A stretch of 64,000 nt of DNA from JAEYOM01 sp036260935 (GTDB lineage Bacteria; Bacillota; Clostridia; Acetivibrionales; DTU013). The translations under genes and the position numbers were made by a program. The DNA lies in NCBI GenBank assembly GCA_036260935.1, contig DATALQ010000051.1, forward strand, positions 186,001 to 250,000, read 5' to 3'. Positions 43,835 to 52,425 of the stretch are shown here, piece after piece. The notes below the pieces were generated by a model. It had not been told where the DNA came from, made no database searches, and saw only the letters and a program-made list of their open reading frames with translations. Position 1 is the first letter of the stretch. Each line of letters opens with the position of its first letter.

Positions 43835-44211
43835 TCCTTTACAACCCCTCTGATAAAGAACAATGGATAGATTACAAGAAACAAATTAGAGGCCCACCAT
43901 ATCAGATCGAAATCACTTCGCAAGAACCAAAAGGATACCGCCTGTAAACCGGAGCAAAACGTCAGTGTAAGCGATATAAGCGCAAGTCTTTTCCACAGGG
44001 GATTCCGCTTTGAAAAAAGGACTACTGAAAAAATTCCAGTAAAAGAAATACACATATCAAGAGGGAAAAATGACCAGTTCCAGGCTGATATAATCGGATT
44101 GTCGTAATCCTTGAAAGCTAAATCGGCCGGAATAATATGCAATAAGGTAATAAGCCAATAAACTAAAAAGCCTATATCATTTAGCAAAAAGAAAAACTTC
44201 AATCTTTTCAT
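43831..44211 (-). CDS. DUF5360 family membrane protein (YvaD-like)
   Basis: 126 residues with four hydrophobic segments. N-D-I-G-F-L-V-Y-W near the start and S-F-F-P-L-D-M in the middle fit the YvaD/DUF5360 family, whose function is unknown. It overlaps both neighbours (TAATG with MarR, ATGA with SMR), so the three proteins are made together. It may assist or modulate the SMR pump; this is inference from linkage only. Confidence 0.75.
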   Translation of the reverse strand: MKRLKFFFLLNDIGFLVYWLITLLHIIPADLAFKDYDNPIISAWNWSFFPLDMCISFTGIFSVVLFSKRNPLWKRLALISLTLTFCSGLQAVSFWFLRSDFDLIWWASNLFLVIYPLFFIRGVVKE

Positions 44212-44669
44212 TATCGCTTTTTCTCCCCTTCACAGGATTTTATGTCCTTTAAAACAGCCACCACCATATCAAGCAAACCTTCTGCGTCCGATTTCTGTTT
44301 TATTGTAAGAAAGTTCAATATTACTTCCGCTAAATTGCGGTAAAGTGCGTAGTCGCCTTGTACAATTTTCAATCCTTTTGATGTTAGTTTTAAATGGAAA
44401 ACTCGCTTATCTTTATCTGACTGGACTTTTTCTACTAATCCGTTTCCAGAAAGGCGTTGTACCATAGCAGATATCGAAGGCTTCGTCAAATGGAGCTCCT
44501 CCGCTACTTCTCCCAGCTTCGGAGTACCAAGCTGATAGATCACGGTCAGATAATAATAGTCATTCATGTTAAAGCTCTTTATCTGCCCCTCAGTTAGGAT
44601 TTCATTGATGTTGTCAACGGATTTCTTCCAAAAATAATTGGAAATAAATGATATATTCTCTTCTATCAT
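44211..44669 (-). CDS. MarR family transcriptional regulator of the SMR operon
   Basis: 152 residues with the MarR winged helix: L-G-E-V-A-E-E-L-H-L-T-K-P-S-I-S-A-M-V-Q-R-L and wing D-K-D-K-R-V-F-H-L-K-L-T. It is the first gene of the MarR-DUF5360-SMR operon and its promoter contains a TTAG...CTAA inverted repeat between the -35 and -10 boxes, so it probably represses its own operon until a pump substrate binds. Confidence 0.92.
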   Translation of the reverse strand: MIEENISFISNYFWKKSVDNINEILTEGQIKSFNMNDYYYLTVIYQLGTPKLGEVAEELHLTKPSISAMVQRLSGNGLVEKVQSDKDKRVFHLKLTSKGLKIVQGDYALYRNLAEVILNFLTIKQKSDAEGLLDMVVAVLKDIKSCEGEKKR

Positions 44670-44689
44670 ACACTTTAGTTCGCCTTATT

Positions 44690-44718
44690 TAATTAGTTTC
44701 TTCTAACTATATTGTCAA
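44690..44718 (-). promoter_or_regulatory. Promoter and operator of the MarR-SMR operon
   Basis: On the minus strand TTGACA (44713-44718) and TAATTA (44690-44695) are 17 bases apart. The spacer holds TTAG-AAGAAA-CTAA (44693-44706), with the same half-sites and flanks (ATAG, TTA) as the operators at 3585 and 4075 but a six-base gap instead of four. Confidence 0.7.
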
Positions 44719-44808
44719 TATATCACTTATTTAGCATAAATACAAGTTGAATTCGCTATTTTCTTTGTATGTCGTTTCCAAATTACAGGGTTTATAACAG
44801 AAATAGAG

Positions 44809-46317
44809 TCACATAGCAGAATCGAGTTCCGACAGGAATTTCCGGGTCAGTTCAACGTCGGAAGGCACCGGAATGTATTCTTTGCCATATTTCTGCCGGG
44901 TTTCGTTGCCTTTGCCGGTGATAAGGATAACCGTCCCGGGCTCGGAGGATAGTATCGACTGTCTTATGGCTTCTTCCCTGTCGTCGATCAGTTCATAGTT
45001 ATCATTGTTCTGCCGAACATACTGCACTATATCCTCGCTGATGTCCCTCGTATTTTCGGGACCGGGATCTTCCGCAGTCAGGTAAACCTTATCTGAGTGT
45101 ACGCCCGCAAGCAGGCCTAGGTCTCTTCTGCGAAGCTGCGCCTTGCCTCCCGGGCATCCGAAAACGGTCACGATCTTCATTGCGGGAAATTCTGCTTTAA
45201 CGGTTTCATACAGCTTTGTGAAGCTAAGCTTGTTATGCGCGTAATCGACTATGACTATGCGATCCCTGTTCTTATTCGAATAGATTTCCATACGGCCGCC
45301 CGAACGAGCCTTTCTGAGCCCTGTATAAACATACTGTTCCGGTATCCGAAGCACATATGCTGCGGCTATGGCCGCAAGAGCATTTTCTACGTTGAACAGT
45401 CCCGGCATGGTGAGTACGAACTCCCTGTCGAACCGGTCACATTTTGCACGGAAATGCGTGTCGAGGCCTTCCTTCCTTATATCGCTGCCGAAGATATCCG
45501 CTTCCGGCCTGGTGCCGAAGGTCAACACTTTTTCGGCGTCCCTGGAAGCCTCTATTATCCTGGGCAACTGATCCGAATCGAGATTGATACAGGCCGTTCT
45601 GCAATGGCTGAAAATAGTGAGCTTCGCAGTCAGATAATCCTCCATGTCGCTGTGCTCGATCGGGCTTATATGATCCTCCGATATGTTCAGGAAAATGCCC
45701 ACATCGAATTCAACACCATGCAGCCTGCCGTATTTCAAGGCCTGGCTCGACGCTTCCATGACCACGTACTGCAATCCACTGTTGACCGCATTGCTGAAGT
45801 GCATCTGAATCTCGAGCGATTCCGGAGTCGTCAGATGAGATTCCTCCCTTATCACTCCGTCAAAGGTGTCTATAGAGGATAATATACCGGCTTCGGGTTT
45901 TCCCTGTTCACGCAGGTACTCGTCCAGTATATATTTTATATAATAGGCTGTTGTCGATTTGCCCTTGGTCCCTGTAATTCCGATTATTTTCAGCTTCCGG
46001 GCAGGATAGTCATAGAATATTTCCGCAACGAGCGACAACGCCTTTTTTACGTCGCTGACCAGAATGCACGGCACTGCTTTGTGATAATCGGTCTCGCTTA
46101 TATAAACGACCGCTCCTCTTTGAATGGCCGATTCCAGGTATGTCTCCTTAAAACCTGCGCCCTTGCATACGAACAAGGTGTTCTGTCCTGCCTTGTTCGA
46201 ATCATACGCTACGCTGCCGACCATCTTCATACCTGTTTCCCTGGTACAGTTGTGTGACAGCAGAAGCCCCTTCTCCCGAAGGTTTTCCATATATACTTCC
46301 AGTGCGTATCTTTCCAT
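44809..46317 (-). CDS. MurE-like UDP-MurNAc-peptide ligase
   Basis: 502 residues in the three-domain Mur ligase layout: N-terminal UMAG-binding domain, ATP loop G-I-T-G-T-K-G-K-S-T-T, and a C-terminal domain. T-T-P-E-S and M-E-A-S-S-Q-A-L match MurE. The D-N-P-R motif that fixes meso-diaminopimelate is missing; the place reads A-E-D-P-G-P-E-N-T-R. It is therefore probably not the main MurE, but a paralog adding another amino acid or salvaging precursors. The second of two adjacent ATGs (46317) has the better spacing to GAGGA. It lies downstream of the CapA-VanX gene on the same strand. Confidence 0.82.
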   Translation of the reverse strand: MERYALEVYMENLREKGLLLSHNCTRETGMKMVGSVAYDSNKAGQNTLFVCKGAGFKETYLESAIQRGAVVYISETDYHKAVPCILVSDVKKALSLVAEIFYDYPARKLKIIGITGTKGKSTTAYYIKYILDEYLREQGKPEAGILSSIDTFDGVIREESHLTTPESLEIQMHFSNAVNSGLQYVVMEASSQALKYGRLHGVEFDVGIFLNISEDHISPIEHSDMEDYLTAKLTIFSHCRTACINLDSDQLPRIIEASRDAEKVLTFGTRPEADIFGSDIRKEGLDTHFRAKCDRFDREFVLTMPGLFNVENALAAIAAAYVLRIPEQYVYTGLRKARSGGRMEIYSNKNRDRIVIVDYAHNKLSFTKLYETVKAEFPAMKIVTVFGCPGGKAQLRRRDLGLLAGVHSDKVYLTAEDPGPENTRDISEDIVQYVRQNNDNYELIDDREEAIRQSILSSEPGTVILITGKGNETRQKYGKEYIPVPSDVELTRKFLSELDSAM

Positions 46318-46426
46318 CATTATCCTCGCGTTTATTCATTTTAGGTCTATCATAAGTCCCCTGTGTAATCGTAGGCTCGTAAAGGCAGGCATTCAGCCAG
46401 GTAAATGCATGTATGTCCCTAACTCC

Positions 46427-48199
46427 TTACGGATAGCTTGCCAGCATAGTGTAGCTCCTGTATTCGCTGTCGTCGAAATGCCACCATTCCTTCTGCAGCG
46501 GGATGAAGCCGACGCTCTTCATGGCATTTTGAAGTATCAGCGCATTTTTCTTCTGTGCTTCGGTGCATTTCTCATATGTCCTGTAAGCCAATGCTGTCCC
46601 ATCGTCAAAGTCGCTGGGCATGTCAACCTCCCCGCCATCCTTCGTAACCAGCGTGCAGTCAACCGCAGCGCCTCTCGTATGGTTTGACGGACCTTTCCTG
46701 GGATCCATGAAAACAGACTTGTCGGGCGCATTATCATACAGGAGTTGATGATCTTTCTGTGATCTGTAGGCATCCCAGACCTTTATCCTGAAACCCTGCT
46801 TCAACAGCAGCTTGTTTGCCTTATCGAGCTTGTCGGCCGTACCTTTTCTCAGGTAAGCCGTACCCGATTCGTAAACGGGCTTTCCTATTATATTGTCCGA
46901 GCCCGCGTATCTTAAGTCTGTCACAATATTCTTTACGAGGGCGTCCAACCTCACCATATCGTTCTTTAGGGCGTAGGCTGCCTTTTCCTCTTCACTCAGC
47001 TTCGGGGTAAAAGCAAGCTTTTGGAACACCCTTTTGCTCTGCTCTCCCGTCGCTACGGTGGGCTGATAAACGTTCAAGTCCGCCCTCGAGGATACCGAGC
47101 AGGGTATGATTTTGGGCTCTGTTACCGGCTGCAGGACCTTATCCGAGTCAAAGGTGAAGGTCTGCTGATATATCGCAGTGTCGTAATCATCCGGCCTTTT
47201 GTTGCCGCCGAAGCAGAAATTGCCAAGGCTGTAGGCAATGTATTTTCCCTTGTATTCCTCAATAGGCTGCAGTACGTGCGGATGGCCTCCCAGCACGAGA
47301 TCCGCTCCAAGATCTATCGAGAGGTGGGCTAGCTCGGTTTGCAAGGCATTCTGCTTGTACTGGTATTCCTTTCCCCAATGGAAGCTTACTATCACAAGAT
47401 CGCTTTCGCTGCGCATCTTCTTTATTGTATCGCTGACATCCTTTTTGAATTTGGTCATATCCAGGCCCTGTTCATATTCTCCAAGCTGGTTGAAGCCTGC
47501 CATTCCTATCCTGATGCCTTTTACATCCCTGTACAGCACCTTTTTATAGCCGAAATAGTCCACACCCACGTTATCGAGCGCCTTTTCGGTCGCATCGAAG
47601 CCCTTCTGGCCGAAATCATATGTATGGTTGTTGGCGAGATCGGCGATCTCAACGCTGCCAGCCTTTAGTATGTTCGCGTATTGGGGTTTCCCGTTGAACC
47701 AGTAATTGTTTCCATAATCGTATTTCTCGGCCTTTACGGTCTCGTTACTAAGCGTGGTTTCAAGATTTGCAACGGTTAGATCATCCTTTGACAGTATGCT
47801 TTTGACATTTGAGAAGAAATAGTCATAATTACTCTTTATTTTATCGAAAACGTAATCGAAGGAATCCCCGTACAGGTATTTATGATCCTGGCCCAGCGCT
47901 ACGTCTCCGAGCGCGGATATGTTGACAGAAACGTCTTCCTTTACATAATTGCTCTTCGTACTGCTTTCCTGCTCTTTACTGCCTTCCTGCTCAGCATTAC
48001 CGCCTGATCCCGTATTCTCTGAGGTATTTGGAATCTGTCCGCCGCTCCCGCTTCCCTGATCCTGAGTGAAAGCACTCCCGACAGCCTCGTTATTGTCCGT
48101 TCTCTCCCGTCCGTCCGATATGTTCGAATATATCGTAAATGCAATTGCCGCGATAACTACTACTAAAAACATTGTTCTTGCAAATACTTTGAAATTCAT
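46427..48199 (-). CDS. CapA-VanX fusion: poly-gamma-glutamate-type CapA domain joined to D-Ala-D-Ala dipeptidase domain
   Basis: 590 residues. One N-terminal membrane helix (about 7-25) and a Ser/Gly/Glu-rich spacer (30-88) place the rest outside the cell. Residues 90-350 are a CapA domain (A-L-G-D-V, N-L-E-T-T, D-L-A-N-N-H-T-Y-D-F-G, F-H-W-G-K-E, G-G-H-P-H, S-L-G-N-F). Residues about 410-580 are a VanX/M15D dipeptidase domain with zinc ligands H507 and D514 in S-N-H-T-R-G-A-A-V-D, catalytic E571 and H574 in E-W-W-H-F-D, and the Arg of A-Y-R-S. VanX cleaves D-Ala-D-Ala in the cytosol, but here it is predicted outside, so a D-amino-acid wall peptide may be the substrate. Confidence 0.85.
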   Translation of the reverse strand: MNFKVFARTMFLVVVIAAIAFTIYSNISDGRERTDNNEAVGSAFTQDQGSGSGGQIPNTSENTGSGGNAEQEGSKEQESSTKSNYVKEDVSVNISALGDVALGQDHKYLYGDSFDYVFDKIKSNYDYFFSNVKSILSKDDLTVANLETTLSNETVKAEKYDYGNNYWFNGKPQYANILKAGSVEIADLANNHTYDFGQKGFDATEKALDNVGVDYFGYKKVLYRDVKGIRIGMAGFNQLGEYEQGLDMTKFKKDVSDTIKKMRSESDLVIVSFHWGKEYQYKQNALQTELAHLSIDLGADLVLGGHPHVLQPIEEYKGKYIAYSLGNFCFGGNKRPDDYDTAIYQQTFTFDSDKVLQPVTEPKIIPCSVSSRADLNVYQPTVATGEQSKRVFQKLAFTPKLSEEEKAAYALKNDMVRLDALVKNIVTDLRYAGSDNIIGKPVYESGTAYLRKGTADKLDKANKLLLKQGFRIKVWDAYRSQKDHQLLYDNAPDKSVFMDPRKGPSNHTRGAAVDCTLVTKDGGEVDMPSDFDDGTALAYRTYEKCTEAQKKNALILQNAMKSVGFIPLQKEWWHFDDSEYRSYTMLASYP

Positions 48200-48220
48200 T
48201 TGTAAAAGGCATCCTTTCTC

Positions 48221-48366
48221 TTGGATGTTTTAAAGGATATTCGCGCCTTAATGGCGCTAAACATCCTTCTTGGATGTTTTAAAGGATATTCGCGCCTTAA
48301 CGGCGCTAAACATCCTTCTTGGATGTTTTAAAGGATATTCGCGCCTAAAGGCGCTAAACATCCTTC
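48221..48366. repeat. Three tandem 48-49 bp palindromic repeats
   Basis: Copies at 48221-48269, 48270-48318 and 48319-48366 are nearly identical; the third lacks one base in the loop. Each folds as a hairpin: GGATGTTT pairs with AAACATCC, and GCGCC with GGCGC inside. They sit head-to-tail with no spacers in the 387-base gap between the divergent CapA-VanX and carboxypeptidase genes. The rest of the gap (48367-48586) is AT-rich and holds the probable promoter of the carboxypeptidase. Confidence 0.9.
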
Positions 48367-48586
48367 CATATGTATACTGTTACGGCTTTCGCAGGGCAAA
48401 CGCCGCAACTATATTGTACTACATTTATTTTTCGTTCGCACTCCCTGACCGATATTTTGCAAATCAAATTGTTACAGCATAATCAATTATTGCCTTTTCC
48501 CGTCCTACCTTGAAGCAATATTCGAAAAATGTTAAAATACTAAAAAGCACAACACAAAGATTACTGCATATTTCACAGGTGAACAG

Positions 48587-50059
48587 ATGAAAAAACTTCC
48601 AATTTTGATTATATACATATCAATTTTATCTCTGCTTTTATTTGACATACCGATGCACGCCTCGGCAAAATCCCCTGGCATTCCCGAGGACATTCCGTAT
48701 ATACTGATAGACTCCAAAACGGGCATTGTACTAGCGGAGCAGCATGCTGACGAGCGTTACGGCCCTGCCAGCACGACAAAGATAATGACCGCGATCCTCG
48801 CACTGGAAAAGGGAGATCTCTCCAGGGAAATGACCGTTTCGGAGGCTGCTGTCAACGATATAGGAAGAGATGGCATGAACGTGGGCATAATGGCAGGAGA
48901 AAAAGGACTGACACTGGAAAACCTGCTGAATGTCATGCTCATCAAATCGGCAAACGAGACTGCAAATATCATCGCTGAGAACATAGCTCCTACCCGCGCG
49001 GATTTCGTGGCGATGATGAATGAAAAAGCAAAAGAGATCGGCGCAGTCAATACAACCTTCGTCAACCCATGCGGCAAGGATACATCAAAATCGGATGCCG
49101 GGCATCTGACAACGCCGCGCGATCTCGCCATGATAGCGCGCTATGCCATGACATTACCGAAGTTCAGGGAAATAGTATCGACGGAATATTACAAGAATAT
49201 GCCAATCACGGACAAGCATGATGACTGGGGCATTCTCCGCAATACAAACCAGTTCCTCTGGTATGACAATACCTACCCTTATACTCTTGGCGGAACCGAC
49301 CGCAAATATACGGTAATGGGCGTCAAAACAGGCTATACGGCCAAGGCCGGCAACAACCTGGTCTCTGCTGCCGACGGAGAGGACGGCACCGAACTTATCG
49401 CAGTAGTCATGCACGTAATGCAGCCAAACAAGATTTACAGCTATTCAAAGGCGCTTCTGAGATACGGCTTCGAGAACTTTTCCACGGTGAAGCTCTCAGA
49501 AGCCGGTCAAATCGCAGGTTCCATACCAGTCGAGGGTGCCAGGGAAGCCGGAACGCTACTCAATCTGGTTAAAAAAACAGGTTTCAGCTGCGTGCTTCCG
49601 CTGGGGACCGATATCAAGAGCATCGGGAAAAAGCTTACTCTTCCCGATAAGATAAAAGCGCCCGTCAGCAAGGGCGATGTGATCGGGACTTTGGAATATG
49701 TTAACAAAGGCGTATCGCTCGGAAGGGTTGACCTGACAGCGGAGACTTCAGTAGAAGCCGCTCCTGAAGCCAATGCAGTAAAGTCAGCTTCAGACGGTAA
49801 AACAACTAAAGCCGGAAAACCCGGTTACTCCTGGTTCGCACTCGGCGTTCTTGTCTTTACCAGCATTGTGATCGCGCTTAGGCCTATACTGCGCAGGCTT
49901 TCGAGAAAGCTGAAGAAGAAAAAGAACGAAGTCAGTAAACCTGACAGCCGTGAGTCTCAGGCAGCTATTGAGGAAACGGAACAGGACTTCGAAGAATTAA
50001 GACGTATCATAAAGGGCGAACAGCCCGATACCGATGGAATACGGCAGGATGTTGAATAG
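48587..50059 (+). CDS. D-alanyl-D-alanine carboxypeptidase (S11 family, DacF-like)
   Basis: 490 residues. The signal peptide ends near A-S-A (about residue 27). Catalytic motifs are S62-T-T-K65, S-A-N in I-K-S-A-N-E-T, and K-T-G in G-V-K-T-G-Y-T. A PBP5-type C-terminal beta domain follows (about 300-390). A late membrane helix (W-F-A-L-G-V-L-V-F-T-S-I-V) and a charged tail of about 60 residues anchor it. It removes the terminal D-Ala of stem peptides. It diverges from the CapA-VanX gene across the palindrome array, so the two may be co-regulated. Confidence 0.92.
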   Translation: MKKLPILIIYISILSLLLFDIPMHASAKSPGIPEDIPYILIDSKTGIVLAEQHADERYGPASTTKIMTAILALEKGDLSREMTVSEAAVNDIGRDGMNVGIMAGEKGLTLENLLNVMLIKSANETANIIAENIAPTRADFVAMMNEKAKEIGAVNTTFVNPCGKDTSKSDAGHLTTPRDLAMIARYAMTLPKFREIVSTEYYKNMPITDKHDDWGILRNTNQFLWYDNTYPYTLGGTDRKYTVMGVKTGYTAKAGNNLVSAADGEDGTELIAVVMHVMQPNKIYSYSKALLRYGFENFSTVKLSEAGQIAGSIPVEGAREAGTLLNLVKKTGFSCVLPLGTDIKSIGKKLTLPDKIKAPVSKGDVIGTLEYVNKGVSLGRVDLTAETSVEAAPEANAVKSASDGKTTKAGKPGYSWFALGVLVFTSIVIALRPILRRLSRKLKKKKNEVSKPDSRESQAAIEETEQDFEELRRIIKGEQPDTDGIRQDVE

Positions 50060-50076
50060 AGGATATGGGTCTCTGG

Positions 50077-50679
50077 TTATGTCAGGGAGCGAATGGCGCC
50101 ATTTTTAAAGTTGTCATACCATTGTTCGATTCCTTCATCGCTATCCAATTTTAGTGTTTTAAATATATTGTAAGCAAATTCTATGGCGGCGGTTTCATTT
50201 GCCGTGATAATACCACCATCAACAACTACTTGAGCAGGCACATAAAGTGATTGTCCCTTGTAATTTTTCTGGCTTTGAAACAGTTCCAGTGAATCTCCCG
50301 TATGTTTTACGTTGTCAAGGAATCCATGCCTGCATAAAAAAAGAGTTGCCCCACATATGGCGGCAATAGGAATATCAGATTTTACTGCACTTTTGATAAA
50401 CCCTGCAATCTCATCATAATCGTTTTCTTCCCACGACAGACCGCCAGGGAGAATAATCATGGCAAGTTTATCGAAGTATTGATAATTACCTATGCTATAA
50501 TCAACTTCCGCTTTGATACCACCCATTGATACTTTTGGAATAGTATCAGTCGAAATTGTTTTTACCACATAGTCTGAAAAAGAATTTGCCACTGCAATGG
50601 CATAGCTTGCTTCCCAATCACACCAACGGTCTGTCAATAAAAGTAATATCTCATTTTTGCTATTTAATATAATTATCAT
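50077..50679 (-). CDS. DJ-1/PfpI family protein
   Basis: 200 residues. The nucleophile elbow is A-A-I-C-G-A-T with a conserved Cys, preceded by the acidic D-R-W-C-D-W-E segment near the start and I-I-L-P-G-G in the middle. Such class I glutamine amidotransferase-like proteins include chaperones, glyoxalases and amidases; motif reading does not separate them. The start is taken at the ATG at 50677-50679, although GAGAGG is very close to it. The gene is convergent with the carboxypeptidase gene. Confidence 0.82.
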   Translation of the reverse strand: MIIILNSKNEILLLLTDRWCDWEASYAIAVANSFSDYVVKTISTDTIPKVSMGGIKAEVDYSIGNYQYFDKLAMIILPGGLSWEENDYDEIAGFIKSAVKSDIPIAAICGATLFLCRHGFLDNVKHTGDSLELFQSQKNYKGQSLYVPAQVVVDGGIITANETAAIEFAYNIFKTLKLDSDEGIEQWYDNFKNGAIRSLT

Positions 50680-50748
50680 CCTCTCATGGTCATATGTATA
50701 ATCTTTTACTTACATTTGTCCACTCACACGCCGCTTGTCTATTAAAGG

Positions 50749-51639
50749 CTAACGGCTTCTCCATACAGTTGAAGTGGAATAAGGTCTCAGTCCGATACTG
50801 TAATAGAATTGCTGGGATGAGCCTACCAATGCGATCTTTGCCCCAAGCTTTCCAACCCGGCGGATTCCCTCCAATACGGCGGCCCTCCCCATTCCAGTTT
50901 TCCTGTAAGCCGGATCGGTCGCTACCGGCTCGATAACAGCGAAACCTGTTCCTGGTTCATACCACATACCACAATAGGAAACAAAATTTCCGTCAGGCGC
51001 AACAACCGCGATCTTCAGACTTAAATCCACATTGGGGCGATACATTTCACAATCTACAGCAAGTCGTTTCTCTTCAGAAAAGGCAAATTCACCTTCTCCA
51101 TTTAGCTCGTGGTTGAAGCCCTTCCATAGAACCCGCTTATACTGAAATGGATCGTATGTATCCTGCATGGAAGTAATTTTAAATCCATCCGGTAAGCGGT
51201 AATCCGTAGAGGTTTTATCCAGATAAAATATTGCATCATTTTCCTTATCAGGCGTCCCGACAAAGCCCATATCAGCTGCAATATCCTGTAACTCAAAGTC
51301 CGAATCCCGTATAACGATTCCAAACGAAGAATTGCCCCGCAGGTTCTCCTTTGCATATATCAGCATTTCTTTTTTCAGCTTTTCATAGCCCGGCAACGTA
51401 AGGCAATAGGCGTCCGCCAGTCTTGTATCAAAGGTCGCAATCCCGATGAGCTCCCCAGCATTCTCCCAAAGTCCGATCCTTCCTATCGCATTTTTGTCAA
51501 GATAGCTATGGGTAGCCATCCAGTCCCACCGGGCATAGGTAAACTCCGAATATCCCAGCTTGACGAAAAATTCTCTCACTCTATGGTAATCTTCAGTGAT
51601 TCCAGCAGTTTTAGAATAATTTCTGAATTGTACAGTCAT
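50749..51639 (-). CDS. GNAT family N-acetyltransferase
   Basis: 296 residues. The C-terminal half is a clear GNAT fold, with V-A-T-D-P-A-Y-R-K-T-G-M-G-R-A-A-V as the acetyl-CoA pyrophosphate loop (R/Q-x2-G-x-G/A type). The N-terminal half looks like a second, diverged GNAT-like domain. I chose the ATG at 51639 since GGGGAGGGG lies eight bases before it; a longer reading to 51687 covers that ribosome site. The substrate is unknown. Confidence 0.82.
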   Translation of the reverse strand: MTVQFRNYSKTAGITEDYHRVREFFVKLGYSEFTYARWDWMATHSYLDKNAIGRIGLWENAGELIGIATFDTRLADAYCLTLPGYEKLKKEMLIYAKENLRGNSSFGIVIRDSDFELQDIAADMGFVGTPDKENDAIFYLDKTSTDYRLPDGFKITSMQDTYDPFQYKRVLWKGFNHELNGEGEFAFSEEKRLAVDCEMYRPNVDLSLKIAVVAPDGNFVSYCGMWYEPGTGFAVIEPVATDPAYRKTGMGRAAVLEGIRRVGKLGAKIALVGSSQQFYYSIGLRPYSTSTVWRSR

Positions 51640-51840
51640 TGATGAACCCCTCCCCTGGATACAATTATATGCCTCAGAACACGCCACAGGAAATTCCGAC
51701 TTTCCCTATAATTGTTTTCAACCGGAGTTTAACTTTTCCGCCAGCTTTATTGAGGCGCTACAATAATGAAAGGTATATGGAGAAAAATATTACAGGGAAT
51801 AGTACATTTAGGCTTTCATGATAGTTATTTGGCAAGTTTA

Positions 51841-52070
51841 CTATATACTTAACTTTTCTTTTTCTTCACTACTTGACACTCCTATTACTTCTAACAAGTT
51901 AGCACCGCCTTTGCAATGAGTGTGAAGTAGCATCTCAGCAACCTGCATCTGAAGCGGCAATTCTTCACATATTTATCCAGACTGTTCAAAATTTCAACTT
52001 TTGCGGTTGATAAGTCAACATAATTCTGGGCTTTGTATCTTTATCGCGCTGAAAATTCATTATCTAATGC
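51841..52070 (-). pseudogene. Decayed gene remnant of unknown family
   Basis: On the minus strand a protein-like stretch (A-L-D-N-E-F-S-A-R, stop, then V-D-L-S-T-A-K-V-E-I-L-N-S-L-D-K-Y) shifts frame near 51965 and continues as C-E-E-L-P-L-Q-M-Q-V-A-E-M-L-L to a stop at 51841. One stop and one frameshift break it. The composition differs from random AT-rich sequence, but I cannot name the family. The rest of the 51640-52189 gap shows nothing I can support. Confidence 0.35.
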
Positions 52071-52189
52071 AAAAACTCAATATTTAGGCCAAATATTTGC
52101 CACATTAGCTGAAAAAATGAACAATCTCGCGAAAAAATCCTAAATCTACAGGGCCTTCAGGTATTTGGCCGGAAATATACCGTAACGTG

Positions 52190-52387
52190 TTATCTCTTTG
52201 CCTTCCTGCTGAGATAGATAGCATATGGCACCAATCCCAAAAGAAAAATAAATTCCCTGGCCATGTAGGATTTTGTTCCATCCAAATGGAACTGCCTTGG
52301 TATCTGATCAGGCAGAAACGGGTATATAACGGCACAAATTGCAAGCGGAATAATGAGAATTAATAAGCTTTTTATATTTTTATTCAC
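52190..52387 (-). CDS. Short DUF1648 domain protein (possibly truncated)
   Basis: 65 residues. Two hydrophobic segments enclose L-P-D-Q-I-P-R-Q-F-H-L-D-G, the hallmark of DUF1648, which occurs at the N-terminus of SdpI-like membrane proteins. GGAGAG lies before the ATG. Most family members are longer, and protein-like sequence continues out of frame beyond the stop, so this may be the surviving N-terminal part of a larger gene. Confidence 0.6.
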   Translation of the reverse strand: MNKNIKSLLILIIPLAICAVIYPFLPDQIPRQFHLDGTKSYMAREFIFLLGLVPYAIYLSRKAKR

Positions 52388-52425
52388 GATCGGCTCTCCT
52401 TACTTAATTTGATCAGGTAGCGATA

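Noticed and set aside
48221..48366. CRISPR array
   Set aside because: The repeats are adjacent and palindromic, with no unique spacers and no cas genes nearby.
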